Of a DNA stretch of 64,000 bases, positions 24,377 through 34,345 are shown piece after piece. This stretch comes from Chaetoderma sp. LZ-2023a (lineage: Eukaryota; Mollusca; Caudofoveata; Chaetodermatida; Chaetodermatidae). The stretch is taken from the NCBI GenBank assembly GCA_034401795.1, contig CM067369.1, positions 136,903,496-136,967,495 on the forward strand, read 5' to 3'. Every line of letters begins with the position of its first letter. The stretch's first letter is position 1. A program made the translations under genes and the position numbers. The notes beneath the pieces were generated by a model. It searched no databases. It was not told where the DNA came from and saw only the letters and a list, made by a program, of their open reading frames with translations.

Positions 24377-26011
24377 CACTGCTGGCAAAAAATGAGGCAA
24401 ACATGATTTACCATATTTTTTATGATTACTCTTTCATGTTAATAAATACAGGTGAAATAAGTGACAATTTTTCATAATATCGTATGCATTGTCTGTGTGC
24501 AGGGTACCTTTTAGTATGGGATAGCTTTCCCCTTGTTTTTCTTCAGAAACCTCAGCCATTTGAGCAAGCTGTCTGAAAGCCTTTTACAGTGTGCTGCATC
24601 AATGTTGTTCCATTCATGTCTGACTGCCTCCCACAACTGGTCAGTGCTCCCAAATTGTCTGCCAACCAGTTTTGCTTTGATCTGCGCCCATATATTCTCT
24701 ATGGGGTTAAGATCTGGTGACTGTCCAGGCCAAAACATCACCGACGGAGAATGCCGCTCAAACCATGACTTTGTTGTTTTTGCTGTATGTGCCGGGGAAT
24801 TATCTTGTTGAAAAATAGCTTTTTGTCTTTTATTTCCACTACATAACTTGTTCAGGCTTGGAAACAACATCTTTCTTTTCTAATATGTTTTGGTCCTCCT
24901 TTGCATTAATGGACTTTTCACATTGCACAAGCTCGCCAACACTAGATGCAAAAAACACACCCATACCATAATTCCATCTCCTCCATTTTTCACAGTGGTG
25001 GAGAGGCATTCTGGGTTATATTTTTCACCTGACCTACGAAGACAGCGTTCTGGAGCATCTGTAGACAGCTCAAAACGTGACTCATCACTCCAGAGAACAC
25101 GCTCAAACCACTGATAAAGTGCCCAAAATCTGAGTCTTTCTGCAACGTTCTTTGTGGACAGCAATGGTTTCTTAGCACACCACTTTGATAAAAAAAAAAA
25201 AAACCACCAGCTTCCTCGAGCCTCCTTACAATTGTTCTTCTTGAAACAGGATTATTTTGTGAATTTCTGAATGCTTCTGCTAATTTGTCTTCTTATGATT
25301 CTTCAGAATAGTCATTTTCAGCTTTCTTTCAACTTGACATGTTGTTACTTTAGCTCGTCCAGAACCCACTTTCCGAGCAACAGAACCTGTCACTTGAAAT
25401 GTGTGACCAATTCCATGTATTGTAGACAGTGGAATCTGAATATCCTCAGACTTTAGAATTTTCTTAATCTCAGGATATGACTTTCCAGCTTGACGAAGAC
25501 ATTTTGAATCAAAAATAACAACTTCACTCTTCAGGCACAGTGTGGTAATACACAGAGATTACAGAAATGGCTAATGTCTTGTCACCTCGGTCAGCGTAGC
25601 TCAACTAGCTTGCTAGTTTGGTTAGTTAATTCACTTTAAACCCTGAACACAGAGGTGCACTATTTGTCTTTTGTGTATGTATGTGGGTCTAATATAGAAC
25701 AAGAATCCATTCAGTAGATGGCTTTTGATATGCAAATTAGCTCACTCAGCAGTGGAAAGCAGTCAGACATGAATGGAACAGCATTGCCGCAGCACAATGC
25801 AAAAAGCTTTCAGACAGCTTGCCCAAATGTGTGAGTTTTGAGACAAATAAAATAAGGGAAAGGCTATCCCATACTAAAAGGTACCCTGCACACAGACAAT
25901 GCATACAATATTATGTAAAATTGTCACCTATTTCACCTGTTAATTAACATTAAAGAGTAATCATAAAAAATATGATAAATCAGGTTTGCCTCATTTTTTT
26001 GGCCATCGGTG
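24377..26011 (-). mobile_element. Tc1/mariner-like element, right copy (1,635 bp)
   Basis: It is bounded by TA at 24,375-24,376 and 26,012-26,013, with inverted ends reading CACTGCTGGCAAAAAATGAG and (complement) CACCGATGGCCAAAAAAATG. Full length for a Tc1-type element. It lies inside family C satellite in the right arm; the truncated left copy is at 12,730-13,756. Confidence 0.9.
24511..25502 (-). pseudogene. Tc1-like DDE transposase (decayed)
   Basis: The catalytic half is clear. WSDESRFEL carries the first Asp (24,880-25,164 frame). QQDNSPAHTAK and SPDLNPIENIW carry the second Asp and the Glu, with 34 residues between them, the D34E signature of Tc1 elements. One in-frame stop separates the two halves near 24,880. 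The N-terminus is damaged: just after the ATG (25,502-25,500) 56 bp present in the left copy are missing, apparently by recombination between two GTCTTC copies, and frameshifts follow. Cut-and-paste transposase; not functional as it stands. Confidence 0.85.
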
Positions 26012-26013
26012 TA

Positions 26014-26553
26014 GATTGGAGTAGACTAGATTGGCCTAGACTAGACTGGATTGGCCTAGACTGGATGACTAGACTAGATTGGCCTAAGCTAGACTAGATG
26101 GGGCCTAGACTGGACTAGATTGGCATAGACTGGACTAAATTTGCCTAGACCAGACTAGACTGACCAAGACTAGAGTAGCTTGGTTTAGTCTAGAATAGAT
26201 CAGCCTAGCTTGGCCTAGACTAGATTGGGCTAGACTAGATTGGAGTCGACTAGATTGGACTAGACCATATTGGAGTAGACTGGACTAGACTAGACTAGAC
26301 TGGCCTAGAATAGATTAGATTGGCCTAGACTAGACTAGATTGTCCTAGACTAGACTATATTGACCTAGACTAGACTAGATAGCGCATAGACTAGATTGGC
26401 CTAGACTATAGATTGGCCTAGATTAGGTTGCCTAGACTAGACTAGATGGGTCTATACTAGACTCGATTGGCCTAGGCTAGCTTGGCGTAGACTAGACTAG
26501 ATTGGCCTAGATTGGACTATATTGCAGTGATTGGCCTAGACTAGACATCATGT
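26014..26553. repeat. Satellite family C, right arm
   Basis: Imperfect units of ATTGGCCTAGACTAGACTAG. Mirror of 12,160-12,729. Confidence 0.85.
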
Positions 26554-26679
26554 TAATCATGTAGGCTTCAAAATATTCAACAAATTATGCTTTAGATTAT
26601 AAAGATAAAAAAGAATAGAATAAGTAAAATAGATGAATAGTCAGAGTTAAATCTAAGAGAATATACAAAAGTAACCTAA

Positions 26680-26816
26680 GGTAATTGGTAAAGGAATTGG
26701 CAATTACCAATTACTTGTGCAAAGTAATTAATTCCAATTCCTCAAAACTTACCCAATTACCAATTCCTACCAATTCCTGACAAAACATCAATTCCAATTC
26801 CCAATCCCAATTCCCC
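26680..26816. repeat. CCAATTCCAATT array, right arm
   Basis: Complementary mirror copy of 11,895-12,036. Confidence 0.75.
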
Positions 26817-26885
26817 CAGCCATGCCATACACTACAGCTCAGAAATAAGTTAACATGTTTTCAAAACAAAACGATGTAAGAAATT

Positions 26886-27182
26886 CATTGTTGGAAAAAT
26901 TTCATCTCATCAAATTTCATTTCATCCCATCTCACCCCAATGAAGTCCGCCTTATCTCATCCCACTCTACTCTGTCAATGCATCCTACAATGTACCTCAT
27001 CTCATTTCATCCCAGCACACCTTATTAACATCGCCAAACACCAACATCACCATATCACTGTAATTAACCTTTCATCACATCATCTCAGATCACACCATCT
27101 CAGCTCTCCATACAAATACATTACCTGCTCATCCTAACTCAATCTTATCTCATCCCATCTTAGCTCATCCCATCCCATGTAA
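26886..27182. repeat. CATCCCATCTCATC simple array, right arm
   Basis: Complementary mirror copy of 11,524-11,812. The 65-codon open frame inside it is a by-product of the repeat. Confidence 0.75.
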
Positions 27183-27766
27183 TGAAATTACCAATAATTT
27201 CCTTTTCCCATCCTTTATACATGTTAATTTGATTTTGTTTCAGATACATTGGCATTGCTCAGAATCATTCAGATATCTGATACTTGCTGCTCTCCAGTGC
27301 TGCTCTCTCAAAGATATTTGATACTTTATTATTCAGTATACATCTTTTTATCATTTATTAAACAGTACCTATACTAATTTGTTAATTGTCTGACATTCAG
27401 CTAGGCTCTATAGTACTTGAGTGCTAATCATATTAATAAATTTTCTTAATATTAATTTAGAATATTACTGTAAATTAATTTATAACTATTGGAAGTTAAG
27501 AGGAGGTCTGTATAATAGTAGGCTCTATAGCACATTTATTAATTTTTCAAGACATTTTTTAATAACAAATTCATTAAATAACCTGCAGTAGGCTATTGTC
27601 TCGAGTAAACATTTGTAAAGTAATAATAGTATTTGCCTGAATAGGTTAAATTAGATTATTTGTCTGTGCTAGACATTTTAATATTAATATTTTTCAGTAG
27701 CTCTGTTTTCTGAGATTTAGTTTCTGTATAGTATATTATTAAGAAACTCTGTAATGCAAACTTAAA

Positions 27767-27985
27767 ATGGCTGCAAGCGATTCTGTTTTTGTTACAGGTC
27801 TACTAGATAAGCAAGTCAACAAAGATGTAAAGGCTGCCATCGTGGGAACGTCGATCGTGAAGCATCAGCATAAGTATCTTCCGGCACATTTCTCTGTTTT
27901 GTCATTTCCGGGAAGAAGATCGAGTACATCAGCGACCAGGTAGCTGATGCAGCGATCGACGCAGATATCCTATACATTCACACAG
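27767..27985 (+). CDS. SGNH hydrolase exon 1
   Basis: The ATG at 27,767 opens MAASDSVFVTGLLDKQVNKD and continues to the block I motif GTSIVKH. A one-base loss near CATTTCCGGGAAGAAG (about 27,907-27,922) shifts the frame. After it, the frame reading EYISDQVADAAIDADILYIH leads to the donor G|GTATGA at 27,986. The left-arm duplicate reads the same end in frame, which pinpoints the lesion to this copy. Confidence 0.72.
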
Positions 27986-28079
27986 GTATGACAAACTTCA
28001 GTAAATATTGATTTAAGTAATTCTGATGCTACATGTATGAACTGTTGCTATGAAGGAATCAAGACTAAGTATAATCTAA

Positions 28080-28463
28080 ACGATGATAGGCTAAGATAAG
28101 CTATGGTAGTCTAAGCTAATCTATGCTGGTCTGAGCTAACCTATGCTATGCAGTGCTGAGCTAATGTATGCTAATCTGAGCTGGTCTGAGCTAAGCAGTG
28201 CTAAATCTGGTCTGAGCTAAGCTATAGTAAGCTATGCTAGTCGAAGATAAGCTATGGTAATTTATGCTAGTCGTTTGTATGAGCTATGCTAAGCTAAGTT
28301 TGTATAAGCAATACTAATGTAATAAGGCTATGCTATGCTAAAGCTAACCTATGCTAAGCTTATATAAGGTGGTATAATCTATTTTTAAGCTAGACTAGTC
28401 TAAGCTAACATGTGTTGTTCTAAGATAAGCTATCTAAGTAATCTATCTTAGTATAAGCTATGC
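28080..28463. repeat. Satellite family A inside intron 1
   Basis: CTAAGCTATGGTAGTCTAAG-type units, mirror of 10,285-10,710. They form the outer end of the right arm and lie in the first intron of the SGNH gene. Confidence 0.85.
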
Positions 28464-29085
28464 TCCTATTGGATTTTCATCGTCGTTTGTCCATCGTTTC
28501 TTGGTGGTCTCCTTTCATTCCTTCTGGTGAAGATGGGTTAATGGAGCAAAAATTTCAAATGAACATTAAGAAGTTTTTGAAAGACGGCCCGGACACGGAT
28601 TTGCTGACAGACAGAGAGACAGACAGACATGTACCATCACATAATATGACCCATTTTTGTCTGGTCTGCGAAACACAAAGCGAGACAGGTATCACTTTTC
28701 CGATGGCGATGGCGTCAACATTAAGGTTCTGCGTTTAGCAAACCTTCTCAGCTTATATTTCAGGATTGGTTAAGCCTATTGCAATCTTAGGAAGCAGTAT
28801 GATGGTGTTAGGGTCACAAGGTCAAAGGTCAAGGTATCTGTGACCTTGATACAGAACTCTGCTTTTTAAACATTAAGTTTTTGCGTTTAGCAAAACTTCT
28901 CCGCTTATATTTCATGATTGGTTATGCCTATTGCAACTGGACTTGGATACATGGTTATCTATAATCTTAGGAACCAGCATGATGATGTTGGAGTCACAAG
29001 GTCAAATGTTAAGGTCACTGTGACAAACAGGAGACAGGCGAGACATTTAATTCCACGGAATTCTTGTTTTTCCAAAAAGACGGGC
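28464..29085. repeat. Dispersed repeat R (GTCACAAGGTCAAAGGTCAAGG), copy 1
   Basis: Contains two internal half-repeats (TTTAGCAAA-CTTCTC-GCTTATATTTCA) and GGTCAAAGGTCAAGGT-like stretches. It ends GACATTTAATTCCACGGAATTC. The same order recurs at 42,660-43,110, with shorter pieces at 29,870-30,050 and 31,850-32,130. The 92-codon frame at 28,460 is not a gene I can support. Confidence 0.65.
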
Positions 29086-29174
29086 GGGTAAAAATAATTA
29101 ATGGATGAGCCATATCACACTTTTACATTCTTGTTAATAATATATGCAAATATAACACATAAATTCTTATACAG

Positions 29175-29537
29175 GAGGAAATGATGTCGCTAGTGGGAAG
29201 AGCATTTCTCGGTCTGTAGAGCGCTATTCAACATTCGTCTCTAATCTGCATGAACTGAATCCACATTTGCGCATTGTCATTAATGGACCTTCATTTGGAT
29301 TGCTAGCTTCTGATTACAACCGTCGCTGTCAGACCCTCAACGAAGAAATCATCTGTCTCTCTTGGACATTCCCTTTTGTCTCAATCCTTCAGCATCCAGA
29401 ATTTTAGTGGCACTGGTTGAGCCAGGATGGCGTTCATCTGTCCTACAAAGGAAATGCTAAGCTTGCTAAGTCATTCTCCAATCATGTTGAACAGATGGCT
29501 ACAACCTTTACGCCAACATCAGCTATTCCGGTTTCAG
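29175..29537 (+). CDS. SGNH hydrolase exon 2
   Basis: Acceptor ATACAG at 29,169-29,174, donor GTGAGT at 29,538. 363 nt, phase 1 at both ends. It encodes GGNDVASGKSISRSVERYST, HPHLRI-like core strands (NPHLRIVINGP) and DGVHLSYKGNAKLAKSF, the block V region. An in-frame TAG at 29,405 lies just before WHWLSQDG. It is otherwise open across its whole length, which is unlikely for neutral old sequence. Confidence 0.75.
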
Positions 29538-29869
29538 GTGAGTATTTATATTTAAAATGTATTCCTTTATTATCCATGCAGTTTTTGCTTTGGCTCTGGA
29601 TAGAAGCAAGGACGCCATATTCTATCATTTGAAGCATCAGTCCTGACATGCCTATCATTGTAACTTGATTTGCAATATCATTAGTGTTGCGCAATACGTT
29701 TGCATCGATCACTACTTTTTCCTATATTTTGTTAACTCTTGCATAAGTTTTATGTTTAGCTATCAAAACGTGAATGTATTTCAATTGGCATTTAATTCTA
29801 TAAGCACTGGAATCTAGAGCATACTCTCTAATATGACAATAAAAGACTTAACCTCGAAGCCGACCATTA

Positions 29870-30050
29870 TTCTATGGCAAAACTTCTTAACTTATATTTC
29901 TGGATTGATTAACCGTATTGGCACTAAATATGGATACATAGTTGGATATACTTTTAAGAATCAGCGTGACAAAATTGAGGTCACAATGTAAGGGTCAATG
30001 CCCTTTGATGTTTATCTTATCAGTAATGGGGCAAACTAATAGAATCACCA
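29870..30050. repeat. Dispersed repeat R, fragment in intron 2
   Basis: Shares CTTATATTTCTGGATTGATT and the GGTCACAATGTAAGGGTCAA region with copies at 28,800-29,040 and 42,900-43,090. No other feature is seen between 29,540 and 30,400. Confidence 0.5.
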
Positions 30051-30408
30051 AATTTGACAAATTTATTCATATTTTGCTTGGCTAGAAGTAGTTTTATTTC
30101 AGGTCAGTGTTTTAAATCTAAGTTACAGTTGCAATAAGTGCATGAAAATATGAATTGTTGGCCGTAACTGGAATGGAAGAAGCTACAATCACCAAATTGG
30201 CACATTCAAAATTTGGTAGGCTAGAAGTAATTCAAATTTCATCTCAAAGGGTCAAATTTCTGCGTCTCATGGTAACTGAGTGCATGGACAAAATTTTAGT
30301 CGAAGGGAGTGACCCAGCAGCTATGTGGAGACAAGCTTAAATTTTGGTGATTTGTTTACAAGCAAGACATTGATTTGATTAAATTTTTACATGTTTTTAA
30401 TTTTCTAG

Positions 30409-31004
30409 TCCCATCATTATCATTATCATCTGCCGACAATTCTTCTTCCGACATGTCCGAGTCATCATCTTCTGCCGACAATTCCTCCAACATGTCCAAG
30501 TCATCATCTTCTGCTGACAATTCTTCTTCCGACATGTCCGAGTCATCATCTTCTGCCGACAATTCTTCTATCATGTCCGAGTCATCATCTTCTGCCGACA
30601 ATTCTTCCAACATGTCCGAGTCATCATCTTCTGCCGACAATTCTTCCAACATGTTCAAGTCATCATCTTCTGCCGACAATTCTTCCATCATGTCCGAGTC
30701 ATCATCTTCTGCCGACAATTCTTCTTCCAACATGTCTGCGTCATCATCTTCTGCCGACAATTCTTCTTCTGACATGTCCGAGTATGTTCCCGTGATCCAA
30801 TCTAGTAAAGCAATGTATGCCGACATCTTGAAAATTTGATTAATGAGTAGGCCAACAATAATTTCTACTCCTTGCCTTTCTAAGTTCCATTGCAAACGTG
30901 TCACCAAAAATCCCAAATCACTTCCTTCTCGGCATCCATTCGATTTCCGCAGGCAAGGAAGGCGTCGACCTCAACAAAAAATCATACCTCGTAGCCAGTA
31001 TTGA
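30409..31004 (+). CDS. SGNH hydrolase exon 3: Ser/Asp repeat and basic tail
   Basis: Acceptor TTTCTAG at 30,402-30,408; phase 1 entry gives VPSLSLSSADNSSSD. Nine units of 12-14 residues (consensus ESSSSADNSSNMS) follow, then YVPVIQSSKAMYADILKI, an in-frame TGA (30,837), and an open stretch with SKFHCKRVTKNPKS and FRRQGRRRPQQK to a final TGA at 31,002-31,004. Unit-length changes are all multiples of three. The tail is strongly basic, suggesting nucleic-acid or polyanion contact (inference). Confidence 0.62.
30423..30782 (+). repeat. 39/42-bp coding minisatellite (nine units)
   Basis: Units of TCATCATCTTCTGCCGACAA plus TTCTTCCAACATGTCCGAG, with or without an extra TCT triplet. Both strands stay open through the array. 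The plus strand is favoured because it splices in phase to exon 2; the minus frame (acidic DDD-rich) has no supporting context. Confidence 0.8.
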
Positions 31005-33020
31005 TATATCTTGTCTGTATTGCAATAGTAGTGAAGTTAGTGCAAAGTTATTATGAAGGGTCTTGATAATATTTCTCCTACTATGGTAATTCTAATCCAG
31101 AGAAGAATGTCCAAATAGTCACCATGCTTTGTAAATACATTGCTTATCCTAACCGTATTAAATAGCAAGGTCTGCCCTGCTGTAAAGTTAGTAGCAATTT
31201 GCCCACTAAGAGTCAACAGGTGAATACAGTGAGTCAGTCACTGAGGTAGCTGTATTTTGAGTTCATCTTTAATATTCTGCTCTATTCTATTCTACTTTAC
31301 TCTATTCTATCCTATTCCGTTCAGTTCTTATTCTATTCTATCCTTATTTTCCCTTCTATTTATATCACATAACAAGTCTTAGACATGTTAGTGCTCCAAT
31401 TGAAAAAAAAATCTTTTTTAAAGGCGCACATTCACACCAAATTTTTTAGGTTGCCTTTTGTTATAACTGCCACATCAGCAATTTCATACAATGCCAAGAA
31501 TATTAAATACATTCACTGTTCCGGTTTTAATTTACATTTCACAATCCCGTTTTGTGTTTCAGCCGAATGATGATCGATATAAATCATATCTATCATTACA
31601 ATTTGACGATCTAGTGGCCAAGCTCCATAGTTCGCATGCTAGGTGTTTCAGCTTTGGACAGAAGGTGCTTTATTTAATATTTTAATAATGATAATAATAG
31701 CAATCAGATATTGCAGACCATCATCCTACCATTTTTTGTCACATTGTAAAGATTTTCAGCATTTTAGCTCGACTTTACAAAATAAAACGAGCTATTGCGA
31801 TACCCTGCATGTCGTCCGGCTGTGGTGGCAGCATCACATCATCTCACAATGACCTAGGGGTCAAAAGGTCAACAGTCAAAGTTGCTGTTAACTTGGTCAA
31901 AACTGCGGTTTTTCAACAGTAACATTTTAGATTTAGCTCAGCTTTGCTGTTTATATCTCGGGTTTGATTAATCATACTGTGCCCAGCCCTGGGCACATGC
32001 TTCCTTATAAGGACACGACATTCCACAATAATGTAACGGTCAAGGCTACTGTGATCTTGGTTAAACTATTTTCAATATGATCATTTTCTGTTTAGCCCAT
32101 CATAGTAGTTTATATCTCATCTTTGCATAAAGTTCTTGTATCCCATTAAATATAGACACCTTTGCACGAAATCAGAGATGCCTGTTGTTTTCTATTCAAT
32201 TTACCCAGCATGCAATACTACCCAACATGCAGTGACTTGATTCCATAACCGTTGTAACTATTGGACGCCATATTCATTTACTCTATTGTCTGCACAAGCC
32301 AAGATTTCTCAAACAAAGCCAACACATTTGCACGTGCAAATAGTCTTGTCTGCCAGCTCTGGAAGCATAATCATGCATGTAGAATGTATTTACGGCAGTA
32401 CATTCGACAGCCTGTGTTTCAATACTGTTCAGCTAACGGGTGTCAACTTCCAGAAGAAAATAAGAGAAAGCGTTCATATATTTTGACAATAATTAGCATG
32501 AAAGTTGTTGCTATAAAATTTTTCGTGCCAGATTTCGAAGCGCTCTAACCCTATACTCACAATTTTTTCAGCAGATGTGTTAGGTTTAGATGAAGTGTCA
32601 TGATTTCGTTTCAGCAAAATCTGCCCATAATCATGCAAGTTGTCTCATTTGTCAAAATTGTCTTGCCTTGGCCAGAGCCCGAAGAGTTTTTATTTTTGAA
32701 CCTACACAATATCTTTCTAGCCGATATATTACCCATAGACGAAGTGCCATGATATTGTTTCGGCAAAATCTGCCCATATTCACCAGCGTTATCTCCCTTC
32801 AAATATTACAATTCATCAAAATTGTCTTGTCTGGGCCAGATCTAGAAGAGTTTTGAACATACAAGTTCACAATCCATTTTTCAGCAGATGTCAAAATATT
32901 TGTGTCCAGGGCATGTCTCTGACAATTTTTATTTCAAATAGCACTGTTCTTCAACAACTGGCTTTATTTCGGGTGTATATTGAGTTTCACTAAAATTCTT
33001 GTTGCAATATAAATTTCTTT
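31005..33020. other. Intergenic stretch with repeat fragments
   Basis: Holds a simple TATTCTATTCTACTTTACTC patch (31,270-31,360), a fragment of repeat R (31,850-32,130), and a diverged direct duplication of about 130-170 bp: GTGTCATGATTTCGTTTCAG at 32,595 and GTGCCATGATATTGTTTCGG at 32,743, each followed by CAAAATCTGCCCAT. Short frames here have no recognisable domain. Confidence 0.55.
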
Positions 33021-33706
33021 GACAGGTGCTGTGATCAGAGACAAGAAAACCAAAGCAATCCAAAGTCCGAAGGATGACACAAATTTCTAAGACATTTCAG
33101 GTAAACATTAAAATGAAATAGCTATAGACGGTCAAGTTGAATTTAGTGTTATCTGATATTTATTTTAAAAGAACGTTTTAAAAACCCATGCCGATGTCTA
33201 ACTGGTGTTTGGTGACGATCCTGCGAGTAAAACTTGTTGAATCACTGCATCCTTTTCAGTGATCTTCACTTCTTAAGTTCACCACCTCGAGATCAAGAAA
33301 CTTCATCAGGATGCCCAACGAAGCCAGCACAACAATGTATCTGTTAGAATTAGTATACTGCGAATAGCAGTGCTAATCTTTAATCTCTTCATAATCACAT
33401 GAGATTCTCCCATTCAATCTACATCAGAAGAATATGAAAAGCTTTACTAAATAAATCATTTATTTTGTGTTCAAAGGTTGTGGCAGTTGACTGTCCCTTT
33501 TGTAAGCGGCCACTATGCTCAGATGAAAAATTACTGGACCACGTCATGGGGAATGTGTAAAGCTTGAAAGAGAACGGGTGTGTTAATTTTTTTTGCTATT
33601 AGGCAATAAAGTTCCATAAAATGGTTGAAAAATTTGGACCTGTGTGAGATAAACTGAGTCCTTTAATAATAAACCTGCCCATCAGAGTATGAATATTGGA
33701 CTGTTC

Positions 33707-33780
33707 TTAACCCGCATTAGCTCTCGATTTTATTCGAGAAAATTTCAACTTTATCATAGAAAATATCCATTTGCAGACCA
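33707..33780 (-). repeat. Solo end of piggyBac-type MITE (family P)
   Basis: TTAA at 33,707-33,710 followed by CCCGCATTAG and then sequence matching the right end of the full copy at 41,127-41,349 in reverse (ATAGAAAATATCCATTTGCA). Homology stops near 33,790. Confidence 0.55.
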
Positions 33781-33837
33781 AAAGATTATTTTTTATACCT
33801 GTCAAAAAGAGTATTATGTGATGACATATGCGCAGTA

Positions 33838-33985
33838 GAGTAGTTTCCAGATGATAACTCTTGCTGTTTATCCTATCGAAGTCCAAGATGGCTGTCAACC
33901 AAGGGTGGTCATCTTGAAAATTGTTTTCAGGACGATTACTCCATTACCGTTTATCGGATCACTGACAATTCATAGGATGACTGGC
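33838..33985. repeat. Single unit of the 149-bp GGCCATCTTG repeat
   Basis: GTTTCCAGATGATAACTC, GTCATCTTGAAAATTGTTTT and CATTACCGTTTATCGGATC match the tandem array at 54,440-55,200. Confidence 0.6.
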
Positions 33986-34239
33986 CTATGAAAAATTGAT
34001 AATATAATTATCAAAAATCTTGATGTGTGATGTGTCAATGCCAATCCTGTGAAAGTCGCAATCTATGGATTACTGATCCGATTTGGCTCAAAATTTAACA
34101 CAACAAAGGGTGTGACTGCACCAGGATTCTACAAATTTCGACGTACATGTAATTTGAATAGTCTGGAAAATCGAAAAAAAAATCTTTACAATGTCGCAAA
34201 AACAGAAGAGTGAGGGTCTGCTCTTGTTATTAGTCCCCT

Positions 34240-34345
34240 ACAGGTAAAACTGGGGGGGGGGACAATATCCTATATATATTCCACCGAGGGGGGGGGGGGC
34301 GTGACAGATGGGAACTATATCCTATATATATTCTACCAGGGGGGA
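34240..34345. repeat. Short direct duplication separated by poly-G
   Basis: ATATCCTATATATATTCCACC and its near copy ATCCTATATATATTCTACC are each followed by G runs of 6-12. A low-complexity region likely to be unstable. Confidence 0.6.

Larger units (their letters stand above)
20524..28463 (-). repeat. Giant inverted repeat, right arm (~7.9 kb)
   Basis: Mirror of 10,285-17,706; see that entry for paired landmarks. The outer edge at 28,463 is abrupt: family A satellite ends and an unrelated dispersed repeat begins. This arm contains the fuller Tc1 copy and the exon 1 that connects to a downstream gene, so it is the arm still attached to the SGNH gene. Confidence 0.88.
27767..31004 (+). pseudogene. 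Three-exon SGNH/GDSL-type hydrolase gene (decayed), ~392 codons
   Basis: Exons 27,767-27,985, 29,175-29,537 and 30,409-31,004 join at phase-1 GT-AG introns. Allowing one lost base in exon 1 (220 nt, the length implied by the left-arm duplicate), the total is 1,179 nt, exactly 393 codons including the stop. Blocks run in SGNH order: GTSIVKH (block I, nucleophile Ser), DILYIHTGGND spanning the first junction (block III, G-x-N-D), DGVHLSYKG (block V, Asp and His). A Ser/Asp-rich repeat and a basic tail follow. Lesions are the exon 1 frameshift, TAG at 29,405-29,407 and TGA at 30,837-30,839. SGNH enzymes are esterases or lipases, and such domains occur as accessory domains in some transposable elements. 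The substrate is unknown. Exon 1 lies inside the giant inverted repeat. Confidence 0.72.

Noticed and set aside
24533-25114. Plus-strand frames of 74-92 codons
   Set aside because: Antisense shadows of the Tc1 transposase coding strand.
26940-27137. Short gene upstream of the hydrolase
   Set aside because: It lies in a CATCC/CTCAT simple array and has a mirror copy in the left arm with the same artefactual frame.
9262-28463. CRISPR-like or telomere-like array
   Set aside because: Units are degenerate 10-20 bp TAGCT repeats without constant repeats and unique spacers, and match no telomere repeat. The context is eukaryotic.
30356-30916. Minus-strand acidic 186-codon protein
   Set aside because: It is the antisense of the 39/42-bp minisatellite. 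The plus frame joins exon 2 in phase and ends at a stop that makes the whole gene divisible by three.
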